A stretch of 64,000 bases of DNA from contig JAHWDD010000012.1 in the NCBI GenBank assembly GCA_023897205.1, positions 372,001 through 436,000 on the forward strand, in the 5' to 3' direction. The notes below the pieces were generated by a model, which saw only the letters and a program-made list of their open reading frames with translations, ran no database searches and had not been told where the DNA came from. The first letter of the stretch is position 1. Each line of letters starts with the position of its first letter. Positions 54,007 to 64,000 of this stretch are shown here, in pieces. The translations under genes and the position numbers were made by a program. This DNA is from Exophiala sp. HKRS030. Lineage: Eukaryota > Ascomycota > Eurotiomycetes > Chaetothyriales > Herpotrichiellaceae.

Positions 54007-56385
54007 ATGGCTGAAGTAAACGGGGAAGTGAATGGAGAGGCGAAGATGGAAGATGTCGTTTCTAACAATTCTACCTCACACCTTGGAAAACGGAAGCGTA
54101 CAGAAACTCCAGAACCCACGCATCCACCCGCCAACACAAAACAATTCTCATTGCAAGCTGTGCTGAAGGACACTCTGCTATTGATTCGGAAGTATGTGTC
54201 TTCTCTATGTCAATCCTTCATATGGCTAACATGGTGCTTCAGGCACGATACAACTCCTTCGTTACTGAAATTCCCCATACCAACAACCGATCCGGAAGCC
54301 CCAGACCTTAAGAGAGCGCGTCTCGCCAAAGTCGAATCCACTAATGAGACCATCGAAGAGAGAATTCTCGCAGGTGTCTACACGTCTTTTGACGCACTCA
54401 AACAAGATGTCAACATTGTGAAGGCTGCGCTGCTCGATGATGTCTCCACCTCAAACGGGAACGGAGACTCAGAAGTCCACTCATCGTCCAACCTACAAGA
54501 ACAGCTGGACGCGGTTTTGGAATTGTTGTCAAAATGCGACAGAGACAAGTCGAAGGACGCGAACGGCGTTACAATCAAGACAGAATCTGAAGAGTTGGCA
54601 AAAGCAATACCGATCACTCAAGCACCGAAACATGTCATCTCTTTACGCAGCTATATTCCCGGAGTCACCCCAGCACAAAGCACTTCTAGCGTATTGTTCT
54701 CAGGACTGGAACTGAATCAGCAGAAAGACGAAATCGATGAATCTATACTCCCAAATGGAATCCAGCTGACCGACTACACGACTGTTGGAAATAACGATGT
54801 CAAACCCAAGCGGAACGCAAAGGTCTTTGGCGAGTTTGGCCGACCACCGAATCAATACGCGAAGCTCCAAGCGCCACAGCCTGCCTCTAACAGAGCTTTT
54901 GGTACTACTACTCTCAATTTCACACCATATCTCCCACGCGCCAATACAAACCTCCCGATAAACGGAGATTTCAAGTTGACGAACTTAGGCACTGGCTCCT
55001 GGCTCTCCTATGGCTCTGGAGACGCTCGCAACCAAAGTCAACCCAAACGCAAGCAAGAAGAAACCGATGGATTGTTTACCTCGGCGTACACATCCTTTGC
55101 TCCTAATAAAGACAATTCGACTGTCAGAGGATACCTGATACCCGAACAAGACAGAAGTCGCTTCTGGTGGCACAAGTACGGCAGGCAGAAGATGAGCAGA
55201 ATATTCAAAACGCAAGACTCTGAAGAACTGGCCAATACAGCTGTCGCTGCTGAGGACGAGTTTGCAGATTTGCCTGATGTCATTGCCAATTTCGAGCCCG
55301 AGCCGTTGGACGATGCCTCAGGTGACGCTGAGGATCCGGATGCGGATGCGCTGCTCGAAGAAATCTCTGGCCTCATTGAGTCTCTGACTTCGTACCAGCG
55401 AAATCGTATGCTCGAATTGAAGGTCAACCCTAATAACCCATATTCGGTCAACATGCCCCAACCGAGTGATGGGGAATTTGATGTGTTTGGGATGCTACGG
55501 GATCAACTCAAGATACTGATTTCGTCGTTACCGCCTTTTGCGGTGGCCAAATTGAACGGTGATCAACTCGAGGACTTGAACATTTCAACCAAAATTTTGG
55601 TCGAACCGCCCGACCAGCCAGGCACGGCTCGGTCGACGATCGAAGACTGGAGGACACAAGCGGCACGACAACCTACTGCGGCTCCTACTCCTGTTGCTCG
55701 TACTGCCATCCCTCAAGGTATACCCCGTGCCTATCCTCAAGGGAACGTAACCCAAACCCCATACAACACACAGGCTCGTACGTACAATGCGTCGGTCCCT
55801 CCCATGACCGGCTATGGCATGAGAACAGCAACCCAGAACTATCAGACCCCTGCTGCAGCACCGCGGCCCGCATACTCGCAAACGCCCTACCACCAGCCAG
55901 CCAACACCCCTTACACCAACCGTGCCACCATCCAGCAAGTTCAGCGTAATATGGCAAATGGCTACGGCAATTACAGCAGCGCTGGACCTGGAGCAGTGCA
56001 ACCTCCTCAGACCCCCGCTTATGGTCCACGTCCTGGTCAACCAGGGTACCAACAACGACCACCCCAGGACAATTCTCTTCTTGCGATGACGGGACATTCG
56101 GCGGCATCCCCTCAAAAGGCCCCCTTGACCAACGGGCAGAGTTTCCCGCCGAGACAATATCCAGGACCGCAGCAGCCTCAAACACCATATCAGATGCCGA
56201 GACAGCCGTCAGGAACGCCCGGCTTACCGAGTGCGACGCCGTCAATTCCGGGGCCAGGTGCAGCAACAAGTTATGGGAGGTTCTCGAACACGCCGGACCG
56301 AGCCAGTAGCGAGGCGAGTGCTTCTGCTGCGGCGACCACAGCGGCCGCTGGTATTACTGGTCAAACGGTGGAAGTTTCTCGTTGA
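54007..56385 (+). CDS. RSC-type chromatin-remodelling subunit (Rsc58-like)
   Basis: Two exons, 54007..54191 and 54243..56385, give 775 residues. The 51-base intron (GTATGT, CTAAC branch, CTTCAG) is a multiple of three and lacks stops; splicing gives LLIRKHDTTPSLLKFP. The N-terminal part (about residues 40-150: TLLLIRK, ERILAGVYTSFDALKQDVNIV) has a bromodomain-like helical pattern without a clear acetyl-lysine site. The centre holds conserved blocks GYLIPEQDRSRFWWHKYGRQ and LEEISGLIESLTSYQRNRML. The C-terminal 200 residues are Gln/Pro/Tyr-rich low complexity. The layout matches fungal nuclear proteins annotated as RSC/Rsc58-like. The complex membership is from memory of the family, so it is moderate evidence. 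Confidence 0.7.
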   Translation: MAEVNGEVNGEAKMEDVVSNNSTSHLGKRKRTETPEPTHPPANTKQFSLQAVLKDTLLLIRKYVSSLCQSFIWLTWCFRHDTTPSLLKFPIPTTDPEAPDLKRARLAKVESTNETIEERILAGVYTSFDALKQDVNIVKAALLDDVSTSNGNGDSEVHSSSNLQEQLDAVLELLSKCDRDKSKDANGVTIKTESEELAKAIPITQAPKHVISLRSYIPGVTPAQSTSSVLFSGLELNQQKDEIDESILPNGIQLTDYTTVGNNDVKPKRNAKVFGEFGRPPNQYAKLQAPQPASNRAFGTTTLNFTPYLPRANTNLPINGDFKLTNLGTGSWLSYGSGDARNQSQPKRKQEETDGLFTSAYTSFAPNKDNSTVRGYLIPEQDRSRFWWHKYGRQKMSRIFKTQDSEELANTAVAAEDEFADLPDVIANFEPEPLDDASGDAEDPDADALLEEISGLIESLTSYQRNRMLELKVNPNNPYSVNMPQPSDGEFDVFGMLRDQLKILISSLPPFAVAKLNGDQLEDLNISTKILVEPPDQPGTARSTIEDWRTQAARQPTAAPTPVARTAIPQGIPRAYPQGNVTQTPYNTQARTYNASVPPMTGYGMRTATQNYQTPAAAPRPAYSQTPYHQPANTPYTNRATIQQVQRNMANGYGNYSSAGPGAVQPPQTPAYGPRPGQPGYQQRPPQDNSLLAMTGHSAASPQKAPLTNGQSFPPRQYPGPQQPQTPYQMPRQPSGTPGLPSATPSIPGPGAATSYGRFSNTPDRASSEASASAAATTAAAGITGQTVEVSR

Positions 56386-57553
56386 AATTGTTTAATCTGC
56401 TAGTACTAATGCAAGCACGGGCTACATCAGAAGTCTTTTCTCTTTCGAGTTGGATTGAGGGCATCATGTTTACCAGAAAGAGACTGACTATGGTAAAAAG
56501 AACAAATATTCATTCATGTATGACTATGAGAGGCTTTTATTGGAACAATTTTTCTTTCCCAAGAGGCTCGAGTCGTCCCATGGACTGACGACATATTTGG
56601 AGAACCAGTGAGCCCGTTGTTGTGAGCGTACATACTCCGTAGGATAGAAAGAGTCTTTGGACTCGGTTTGCTTCATACAGCCGACAGGAGAAGGGAACCC
56701 CAGTTTGCACCCTTACATAACTCTTCTTTTTGTGCGTGTGGCTTTGTTGAATTACTGTACCTGAGACATCAGAGGTAGAGAGAACGCAACAGACACCGGA
56801 CGTTTTGCTGCCCAGCCATTCTTGGATGAAGTACTCAACTTGGTCGCCTTCAGCCCGTGGTTATCCCTTAGCCTCGACTGGCTTCAAGAATACTCCGTTT
56901 CCGCTCACGGTACTAACGAGTACAATGTACTCCGTACCGAAGGAAACTTGCGGAGACGGTGGACGATATTCCCAGCCACCAAAGATGATGGTAATGGTGA
57001 TGTCGTCAAAGACCTTGGACAAGGGTACGGAGTTAGGTACGCTTCCAGTGTTCCTTGCTAGTAAGGATTCTGGGGCGAGGAGAGAGACGGAGTCAAATCG
57101 AACAAAACAAGGAACCAACCACCCAAGGCCTCTAATTGCACTTTTTCTAAGACATGCTAAAAACGAAACGTGGTAAGACAGCCTATCGTCAGCTCGCCAA
57201 TCTCGAAGTACTTTAAGAACTCGCCAGAACCCTTTTTTCTTTTTTTGCTGCTGGGTGATTTCACCGGTTAGTCCACTCCGTACTCTGCCTCGTTGCCTTT
57301 TCTTCATCTTCAGGGCTGTGCAAAGATCATCTGACTACACAGAAATGACAACGTGTATATATATATATACCTACCTCAAATACTTATCTACCTGGAGCGT
57401 GTCTCACAATTCTCTACATAACTCAATACACATCCACCAGACATTTTGAAAACGGTTACGATCATTGATCATTTGGAATATTGATCAACAGAGTGTGCAC
57501 CTGTCAAGCAAGTCCGAAGCAAAACATAACCAGAACAAAAACAACACCTAACC
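56386..57553. other. Intergenic with clustered ACTCCGTA elements
   Basis: 1168 bases. It holds five copies of the ACTCCGT element (56633, 56891, 56928, 57275 and, inverted, 57025) and a (TA)n run near 57356-57369. Two overlapping opposite-strand open frames (about 56805-57307) have no coding character. Confidence 0.45.
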
Positions 57554-57823
57554 ATGTGTTTTGGAGGAGGCGGTCGTGACGACGAAGCCATCATCATCAG
57601 GAGGCGGGAGAGAAAGCAGCCTCGCTACTCTCGAGAATACGTGTCTCGACCCGAAGTGGCGAGCTACCGACGTGAGACCGTCACCAGGCGAGAGACGTCC
57701 GGTCATCGCCCATCTCGAAGCTTCGACCACAATTCGAGCCATTCATTCCACGACCCAAGACGCAGCGGGAGCAGAACACGGGTGGTGAGGGAGGAAAGAA
57801 GGAGTCGACAATATTATGATTGA
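57554..57823 (+). CDS. Small Arg-rich protein
   Basis: Single exon, 89 residues. It begins MCFGGGGRDDEAIIIRRRERK and is very rich in Arg and Ser (RRETVTRRETSGHRPSRS), ending RRSRQYYD. The MCFG start followed by glycines recalls other small fungal proteins. A Cys at position 2-3 next to glycines could be acylated, but that is speculation. The ATG context (AACCATG) is good and a long AC-rich leader precedes it. It could also be a chance open frame; there is no domain to support it. Confidence 0.45.
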   Translation: MCFGGGGRDDEAIIIRRRERKQPRYSREYVSRPEVASYRRETVTRRETSGHRPSRSFDHNSSHSFHDPRRSGSRTRVVREERRSRQYYD

Positions 57824-58515
57824 ATGAATTTGTACTCGTACTGGTTTGCAGCGTTGGATGAGACGGATGATGATCCACGAGTATCCGAGAAACAGGCACC
57901 TCAACTGCAAAGTATTAAGGAAGAATCTGGTGTGTAATCATGGTATGTATGAGCAGGTGCTTCAGCTGCTGATAATGGTGGGATGACATCATCATTGGTG
58001 GTACCAGTTTAAAGGTACCAGTTCATTAATAGTACAGGTACAAGTACCACTGTGTTCTCTGTACTGGGCCGAGGGGAGGAAGTTATCACCTCATCTTTTC
58101 AATTTGTTGTCTTCGAAGCAGTCAATACAGAATTACCTGAATTCCCATGCAGTACTCCGTATTGTGCCTGCACTCATGGAAACATCGTGTACTTGTTCTA
58201 CTCATACCAGCCACAACATTTGTATCGCCTAGTATTGTACATGGAAAATTGGTGGATCACCAAGTCGATAAATTGGAGGTAGTTGATCATCGATGCCCCT
58301 CCAAATGCGCAAAAAGTGCCGTTGACGTCACTTGTGTCTCTGGCGTTCTTCCCTGCATTCCAGATCTATCTTGATCTTCCCTTTCTCCAGAAGCTCGCTG
58401 GAACAGAATTGCATTCGATCTACTTCCTACCCCGTACGAGTAGACCATACGGATATCGCTGCTGCACGCCTGAATCCTTCGTCGCTTAGTACTCACCTTG
58501 ACACTCCTGCCCACC
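57824..58515. other. Intergenic, Pil1 promoter
   Basis: 692 bases. A 10-base direct repeat GGTACCAGTT occurs at 58000-58009 and 58014-58023, with more GTACC variants just after, and one TACTCCGTA element at 58153-58161. Confidence 0.4.
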
Positions 58516-59487
58516 ATGAACCGAGCCCTGTCCATCCGCTCCCGTAAGAAGGACGACCATGCCAAAGAAGCGTCCAAGCACACCTTCTCCATTTCTACGC
58601 TGCGTGGAATCCAGCAGGCTGAGCTCTCCAAGAAGCTTTACAAGTTGATCAAGACCGAAAACCACGCCATCGGCGCATACGAGACTGCAGGTCGTGAGCG
58701 CCTGTCGATTGCCTCGCAGCTGTCTGACTGGGGCGAGTCGACCAACGATGATGCCATCTCGGATATCTCGGACAAGATTGGCGTGATTCTCTCTGAGATA
58801 GGGGAACAGGAGGATCTATTCGCACAAAATCTCGAGGACTACCGCGCCATCCTCAAACAGATCAGAAACATTGAGAGCAGTGTACAACCCAGCAGAGATC
58901 AGAAGGCCAAGATCAGCGATGAGATTCAAAAGCTCAAGTACAAGGAGCCCTCGAGTCCTAAGCTAGTCACACTGGAACAGGAGCTCGTGCGCGCTGAGGC
59001 CCAGAACCTAGTTGCAGAGGCGCAGCTTACCAATATCGTGAGTATCCTCGAGACTCGACCGCCCTCCAAGTAGATGGAGTGCTAACCAATCCCACAGACT
59101 CGTCAAAAGGTCAAAGAGGCATATGACGTGCACTTCGCCGCGACCATTGAACGGGCAGAGAAGCAGATCATTCTCGCCAAGTATGGTCGTCGTTTGTTGA
59201 ACCTGCTCGACGATACTCCCGTGGTGCCAGGAGATGTGCGCCAGCCGTTCGAGCACGTCAATGAAGCTAGGAAAGTCTTGTCTGATGCCGAACAAGAATT
59301 GCAGACGTGGGAGCCTCAACTTGAGCCAATCCATTCCAATGCCGGTGGACTAGGATCTAACCTGATGCCCACCGGTACTACCTCCGAAACTGCCAGCGCC
59401 GCCGCCGAGCCAATAGCCAGCCCGGTGCAGACTGAGAAGCCAGCAGCCGAGGCACAAGGCACCCACCTAGAGTCGGCGACCGCTTAG
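58516..59487 (+). CDS. PIL1: Eisosome BAR-domain protein Pil1/Lsp1
   Basis: Core membrane-bending protein of eisosomes, the plasma-membrane furrows linked to sphingolipid signalling through Pkh kinases. Two exons, 58516..59037 and 59098..59487, give 303 residues. The 60-base intron (GTGAGT, CCCACAG) joins AQLTNI to TRQKVKEAYDVHF. The basic N-terminus (MNRALSIRSRKKDD) is the lipid-binding segment. Helices of the BAR domain run from about residue 24 (FSISTLRGIQQAELSKKL) to about 250 and include SDWGESTNDDAISDISDKIG. The C-terminal tail is Ala/Pro/Glu-rich and variable. It cannot be separated from the paralogue Lsp1 by sequence alone, hence the moderate symbol confidence. Confidence 0.93.
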
Positions 59488-60390
59488 AAGGTGAGGAACT
59501 GGCAGGTACAACAGCAAACAATGGATTGCAATACGGCGAAGGAATGGGGTGAGGTATAGGTAACAAGGGTGCTGATGGTCTTCCTTATCAGGTCAGGGTT
59601 CTCCGGTTCGTGGGGGTGGACGTGTACGAGTGCAGAAGAGACGGGATTTTTTCCTTGAATAGCAACCCAGGAGTTTGATGACTTGTATTTCCTATATCCT
59701 ATGAATACATCGATTAGTTCTTTCGCTCTGACACAAAAGCTTACCAGTAGACTTCGCTTCTAGAGTAGCTTTGAACGCTGAATGTTCGTCTCACCTGTAA
59801 TTGGTGGAAGACCTCGAAGCGACCTTGCGAGCTCGGCTCGGTTCGATCTTGTGTCCCCGTCGGCGGATTGTGACTCGCTGTGATGGAGAGTTCAAGGAGA
59901 AACTCGCCCACTTGCCATTGGGCTTGGAAAGAGCATTTGACGTTGACATATCTTTTCTCTTGGTTGAGGTGGATTTAACATGATGACAATGACGGCGAGA
60001 CTGCGGCACATTCACACCCTGGCTTATAACGTAGCATCTCTGGCTTGAAACGGCCACCTTCGACTCGCAGAACCTTGAGGAGGAGTACGCCAAAATGTTC
60101 GTCCCTATCGCCACAAGGGTTCTCTAACTGGGACACTCGCCAATCACTGATTGAAACAGGGATATGTATTTCTCCTTCAAGAAGGATATTTTGTGAGCTA
60201 TTCCTCTTCTGGCGGTCAAACATTCGCCGTCTCACATATAACCCTTCGAGCACCTCTTTCTAACTTTCGCGACTTTCTCAGCTACTCGTTGGTGACCCCT
60301 TGATTTGCCTACAATGCGTACTTAAAAAAAAGCTTTTAACTTCTTGATTTTTGTTTTGGAATTGTGCTTGTGGGAAGGGGAACAGCCACG
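59488..60390. other. Intergenic, tandem genes
   Basis: 903 bases between Pil1 and the P450 gene. Short open frames on both strands lack coding character. An A-run (60324-60332) precedes the P450 leader. Confidence 0.35.
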
Positions 60391-62418
60391 ATGCCTTCGT
60401 TGATACTGTTGGTGGGCTTCCTCTATCTAATTTACACCTCGGTCACTACCTTCATCAACCTCTTCCGCAACATCCAAAAAGCCAGAAGCTCAGGAATCGT
60501 GTACGTCGTTGTCCCAGTCTACTATCTCAACAGATTCTGGCTCGTCACTCACCGGCTCTATCTCCCTTTGCTGGCCAAACTGCCTCGGAGATGGACGTGG
60601 TGGGTGGACTTTTGCCTGCCGGACTTCAACTTCAATTACAGCATCGAAGTCTTTCAGCGGATGGGACATGATACGTTTCTGCTGGTGTCGCCGGGGGGCA
60701 TCATCATGCACACGGCCGATCCTGCGGTCATCCACCAGATCACCACACGGAGGAACGACTTTCCAAAGCCTACGGCCATTTACCGGTCCCTGGATATCTA
60801 CGGCAAAAATGTGGTGTCCACCGAAGGTTCCATGTGGCGCCAGCATCGCAAAGCGACGAGCCCACCATTCACGGAGAAGAACAATCATCTTGTTTGGGCT
60901 GAGAGCATAGATCTCGCCAATGCGATGCTGTCCTCCTGGGTCGGCCCCGATGGCAAGGGCGGCCAGACTGTCGACCGAGTCATGGATGACACGATGCGAC
61001 TAAGTCTATATGTCATCAGTCGAGCAGGCTTTGGTCGCAAGTTGGAATGGCCCTCTGCAGATGCAAAGGCTGATATCGACATCAACTACAACGACGCCTC
61101 GAAGATACAAAACCAAAAGGACGATCGAGATGGAGGGCACTCCATGAGCTATACCTACGCTATCCACTGCTTGCTGGATAATATTCTCTTTCAGTTTCTA
61201 CTGCCTCGGTGGGTGATGGCACGTATACCGATCAAACTGCTTCAAAAGGCCAACGAAGCCTATCTGGAATGGGGCAACTATATGAGAGAAGCCGTCATGT
61301 CCAAGAAGGAAAAACTCAAAGCAGGTGAGGAGACCAAAGACCAGATGGACATTTTGAGCCAACTGGTGAAGAATCAAATGAACGACTCGAGCAAAGACAT
61401 TCCTCTCACAGATTCAGAAGTGCTCGGAAACATGTTCGTTCTCATCCTCGCCGGTCATGAGACTGCGGCAAATTCGATTCATTTCTCCCTGCTCTTCCTA
61501 GCCCTGTTTCCTCAAACTCAAAGGGCAGTGCAGAAAGATCTTGATCGGATTTTCGAGGGCAGGCCTCCTTCACAATGGGACTATGACCGAGATCTGCCCT
61601 CACTCTTTGGCGGCATGGTCGGTGCCGTGCTCGCCGAAGAGTTGCGACTTGTTCCACCGGTCATCGGTATTCCGAAATCTACCTGGGGTGTTACTGACCA
61701 ACCTATCAGCATTGAAGGCAAGCAGTGTACGGTGCCTGGAGGTATCTACATCAGTCTGGCCACCACCAATGTACAGAAGAATCCGAAATACTGGCCCACC
61801 AACAAGCCGACATTGCCTGGCGGCAGACCCGTCCACCCGGTAGCAAATATTGACAACGATCTAGAAGAATTCCGACCGGAGCGATGGCTACTAGATGAGG
61901 ATGGAGAGGTGTCAACGACTGCGGCCAGCGAGAAGAAGGAGATGCCCAACGAGGCTGTCACGTCGGACGGATTAGGTATCAACGAGGCTGCCGATACGTC
62001 AGACCGGCTCTTCAAGCCCGCGAGAGGCGCCTATATTCCCTTCAGCGACGGGTATCGGGCATGCCTAGGACGGAGGTTTGCTCAAGTCGAAGTCCTAGCT
62101 GTGCTGGCGGTACTACTGCAGAGGTACTCAGTGGAACTCGCCGTCGACCGATGGGCGAGTGACGAGGAAGTCATCGCGATGAATGAGAATGACCGGGTAG
62201 ATGTATGGCAGAAGGCTGCTAATCGGGCGAGAGATCTCATGCTGAACGGTCTGAGTGTGATGATCTCGCTGCAGATGAGAAAAGGGACGGTGCCACTTCG
62301 ATTTGTGCCGAGGGGAAAGGAGAGGTTCCCTGATGATGCAGACCAACAATGGAAGGACAAGCATCCTGACTTGCTCGTGGGAGCAAAGCCTGTCTCTGAT
62401 TACAGGTGTTGGGGATGA
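60391..62418 (+). CDS. Cytochrome P450 monooxygenase
   Basis: Single exon, 675 residues, long for a P450. The N-terminal anchor PSLILLVGFLYLIYTSVTTF targets the ER. The oxygen-binding I helix is AGHETAANS at about residue 353. The ExxR motif is EELR at 416-419. The haem loop is PFSDGYRACLGRRFAQ with the haem-ligand Cys558; the usual PFxxGxRxCxG has a Tyr in place of one residue. The extra length comes from a loop at about residues 475-545 before the haem site (DEDGEVSTTAASEKKEMPNE) and a C-terminal extension. The nearest groups are intronless fungal P450s of the CYP3A/CYP52-like type. No reductase partner or biosynthetic backbone gene is nearby, so the substrate is open. Confidence 0.93.
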   Translation: MPSLILLVGFLYLIYTSVTTFINLFRNIQKARSSGIVYVVVPVYYLNRFWLVTHRLYLPLLAKLPRRWTWWVDFCLPDFNFNYSIEVFQRMGHDTFLLVSPGGIIMHTADPAVIHQITTRRNDFPKPTAIYRSLDIYGKNVVSTEGSMWRQHRKATSPPFTEKNNHLVWAESIDLANAMLSSWVGPDGKGGQTVDRVMDDTMRLSLYVISRAGFGRKLEWPSADAKADIDINYNDASKIQNQKDDRDGGHSMSYTYAIHCLLDNILFQFLLPRWVMARIPIKLLQKANEAYLEWGNYMREAVMSKKEKLKAGEETKDQMDILSQLVKNQMNDSSKDIPLTDSEVLGNMFVLILAGHETAANSIHFSLLFLALFPQTQRAVQKDLDRIFEGRPPSQWDYDRDLPSLFGGMVGAVLAEELRLVPPVIGIPKSTWGVTDQPISIEGKQCTVPGGIYISLATTNVQKNPKYWPTNKPTLPGGRPVHPVANIDNDLEEFRPERWLLDEDGEVSTTAASEKKEMPNEAVTSDGLGINEAADTSDRLFKPARGAYIPFSDGYRACLGRRFAQVEVLAVLAVLLQRYSVELAVDRWASDEEVIAMNENDRVDVWQKAANRARDLMLNGLSVMISLQMRKGTVPLRFVPRGKERFPDDADQQWKDKHPDLLVGAKPVSDYRCWG

Positions 62419-63480
62419 TCTTCAACGTGGTCAGTATTTCTGGTCCTAGACATGGTACGAAGTAGTAGGCAAGTCACTCGAGGCAGTGCACCAAACCCCA
62501 TCGATTTTTCCTTGCCGTATTTTCTTTCCTCGGTACAGCGTATCTCGAAGCTGTTTGAAAGCATGGCTCCCCCTCCGGCAAAGAAGACCATGCGGGTAGC
62601 TTGCAGTCTTAGTGGAATTCCCTGCGTAGGCGGCTGCGTTGGCCCATTATGACTCGTTGGAACCCTGCATTTCATCGCAGTAATGATCCGTCTGATCTTT
62701 CCATCTTTTTTTTTCCTTTCCGTGCGTCCAGTTATTCGACCTGTCTCCGGGATGTTTTCCACACATAGGCCTTTTCACAATACGGACAACATAGCTGCTT
62801 TCGGGGATGGATCCAAGGCGCCTGTTCTTGAACGCCCATGAGGCCACGAAAACAGACGGTTAAGTGCATTCGCCAGGATATCTATTGGTCTATATATCGC
62901 CCTAGGTCGGTTTTCGCTGAAAATGTCTTTCTCATCCGATCATCTCAGGCCACACCGATCTCACTCCACCGCCTTCTCATTCGTGTTGGCTTCCGATACC
63001 TGCATCCCCTGGATGATGCTTTCACTGCCAGCTTCCGGCCACAATTGGGCATCTTTTCTTCGTTGGCGTCTGCCGGCTCGACCGGTGTTGGGCAGAAATT
63101 CCCTACGCCTCGTCCGCATTCGCTCTGGTCGATGGTGGACCGCCCATTGACTGGAGCAATAATATTATTACTTCTCGTCTGCCCTCTGAAACTCAACACC
63201 TCTCTCGTTCAGCCTGTCTTTTCTCTCTTGCATCGCCTGTATCACTCAGGAGGCAACGAGCTCCCTTCGCTTGGCCACGCTCTTTTTTTCCTGGGGTATC
63301 GGAGTGGTTTGTGGCATGTTTGTGGCCCCTCCCATGCTTGAACTCTTGTCTGTCGAGTCCCGCTCATCTGACCTTCGACCTTTGTCGCAAGGCATGACCT
63401 CTGCAGCAATTGCACTGTCTCTCACTCTCTCTCTCAACCTGATATTCCCTTACACCTAGCGACGACTTTGATCTCGAATA
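62419..63480. other. Intergenic, pyrimidine-rich leader
   Basis: 1062 bases. The part from about 62900 is rich in CT and TCTCT tracts, typical of a long fungal 5' leader for the gene that starts at 63481. Open frames here (for example 62838-63341) have no coding character. Confidence 0.4.
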
Positions 63481-64000
63481 ATGGGTACTACAGCTTCTAT
63501 CGAGCCTGTCATTGCTAGGTGTCGCTACTGTTTGCATCCGCTCCTTTCGTGAAGCCGTTAGTCAAGGACCCCCGAGCCACTTTCTTGTCTCTCCTACATG
63601 TTTGTGTCGGTTCGCAGTCAAGGCCACCGACGCCGCAGTCATACCTTTGGCGTCAGTAAGGCTGCCCGATCTTCCAAGCTCTCCCTTCTCTCTGCCATCA
63701 CTAGTGGTTCGCATGGATCAAACGATAGCTCGTCCACAATTACCCCAGAGTCGTATAGAAAATCCTCGTCTGCACCAGGAAAGCGACGCCGATCGTCCTC
63801 ACACTCCAAGGGCCCACAGAAGCCGAGGGATCGGAAGGCGTCGTCTTCGGCGAAGACCAAGCCCGAAACCCCCGAAAAAGAGCAGAGCATGCCGTGCGAG
63901 TCGGTCGATGTCTTTGCTTTCCTAGTGCAAGACGATGAGCAGAATGCCACATCGCTACACGACGAGGCTGCCCGACCCGTCCAGGATAAATATCATCAAG
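63481..64000 (+). CDS. Ser-rich basic protein, 3' end outside window
   Basis: Start of a gene that runs off the window. Proposed exons are 63481..63518 and 63618..>64000. The first encodes MGTTASIEPVIA; the 99-base intron (weak donor GTGTCG, good acceptor TTCGCAG after a pyrimidine tract) joins it to a frame that stays open to base 64000. The translation is Ser/Lys/Arg-rich (GHRRRSHTFGVSKAARSSKLS, then PGKRRRSSSHSKGPQK) and probably disordered. I do not recognise the family. The open 127-codon frame, and the fact that both exons are in phase, support it; the donor is the weak point. Confidence 0.5.

Noticed and set aside
56805..57307. Open frames of 123 and 148 codons on opposite strands
   Set aside because: They overlap each other, contain repeat-element copies and have no coding character.
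57356..57369. (TA)n run as a functional element
   Set aside because: A simple microsatellite in an intergenic leader with no further structure.
59791..60253. Overlapping minus-strand frames of 107 and 92 codons before the P450
   Set aside because: No conserved motif, overlapping frames and intergenic composition.
62838..63341. 167-codon open frame upstream of the last gene
   Set aside because: The stretch is pyrimidine-rich leader-like DNA; the translation shows no domain or sensible composition.

Overview
This window is nuclear DNA from a filamentous ascomycete (Pezizomycotina). The genes are eukaryotic. Most have short introns of about 47-120 bases with GTRNGT-type donors and CTRAY-like branch points. 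The gene content fits this: four Zn2Cys6 transcription factors, a Pil1/Lsp1 eisosome protein, an RTA1 protein, a tannase-family esterase, a P450, an F-box protein and a fungal-type MSH2. The overall set suggests the Eurotiomycetes, perhaps a black yeast of the Chaetothyriales, but the sequence alone does not prove that. No rRNA, tRNA, CRISPR array or intact transposon was recognised. Exon limits were placed by hand from splice signals and frame.

Layout. 1-8 kb: the 3' part of a secreted RNase T2, a conserved protein of unknown function, a small Gly-rich protein and MSH2. 8.3-20.5 kb: a Zn2Cys6 regulator, an aldo-keto reductase, an NCS1 nucleobase/hydantoin permease, a 2-oxoglutarate dioxygenase resembling thymine-7-hydroxylase, and a 1010-residue hydantoinase/oxoprolinase-DUF917 fusion. 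The permease, dioxygenase and fusion look like a nitrogen-scavenging set for a cyclic amide such as a pyrimidine, hydantoin or thiohydantoin. 21-32.8 kb: a small membrane protein, a DUF2183/App1-like phosphatase with a coding-like tail beyond its stop, a tannase/feruloyl esterase, a second Zn2Cys6 regulator, a decayed short-chain dehydrogenase, a flavin monoamine oxidase and an RTA1 protein. 33-41.6 kb: a third Zn2Cys6 regulator, eIF3k, an F-box protein and a DHA1 MFS transporter.

42-50 kb holds the most coherent system. It has two GH32 beta-fructosidases without signal peptides, divergently transcribed, then a Zn2Cys6 regulator divergent from a MAL-type sugar:H+ symporter. A 13-base motif, CGGGGGNNNTCGG (CGG-N7-CGG), occurs twice in the GH32 divergent promoter and three times in the regulator/symporter divergent promoter. 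I found it nowhere else in the window. This points to a self-contained regulon in which sucrose or short fructans are imported intact and hydrolysed inside the cell, so that no free hexose is released outside.

50-64 kb is mostly housekeeping: a large mitochondrial protein of unknown function, an RSC/Rsc58-like chromatin protein, a small Arg-rich protein, Pil1, an intronless P450, and the 5' end of a gene that runs off the window.
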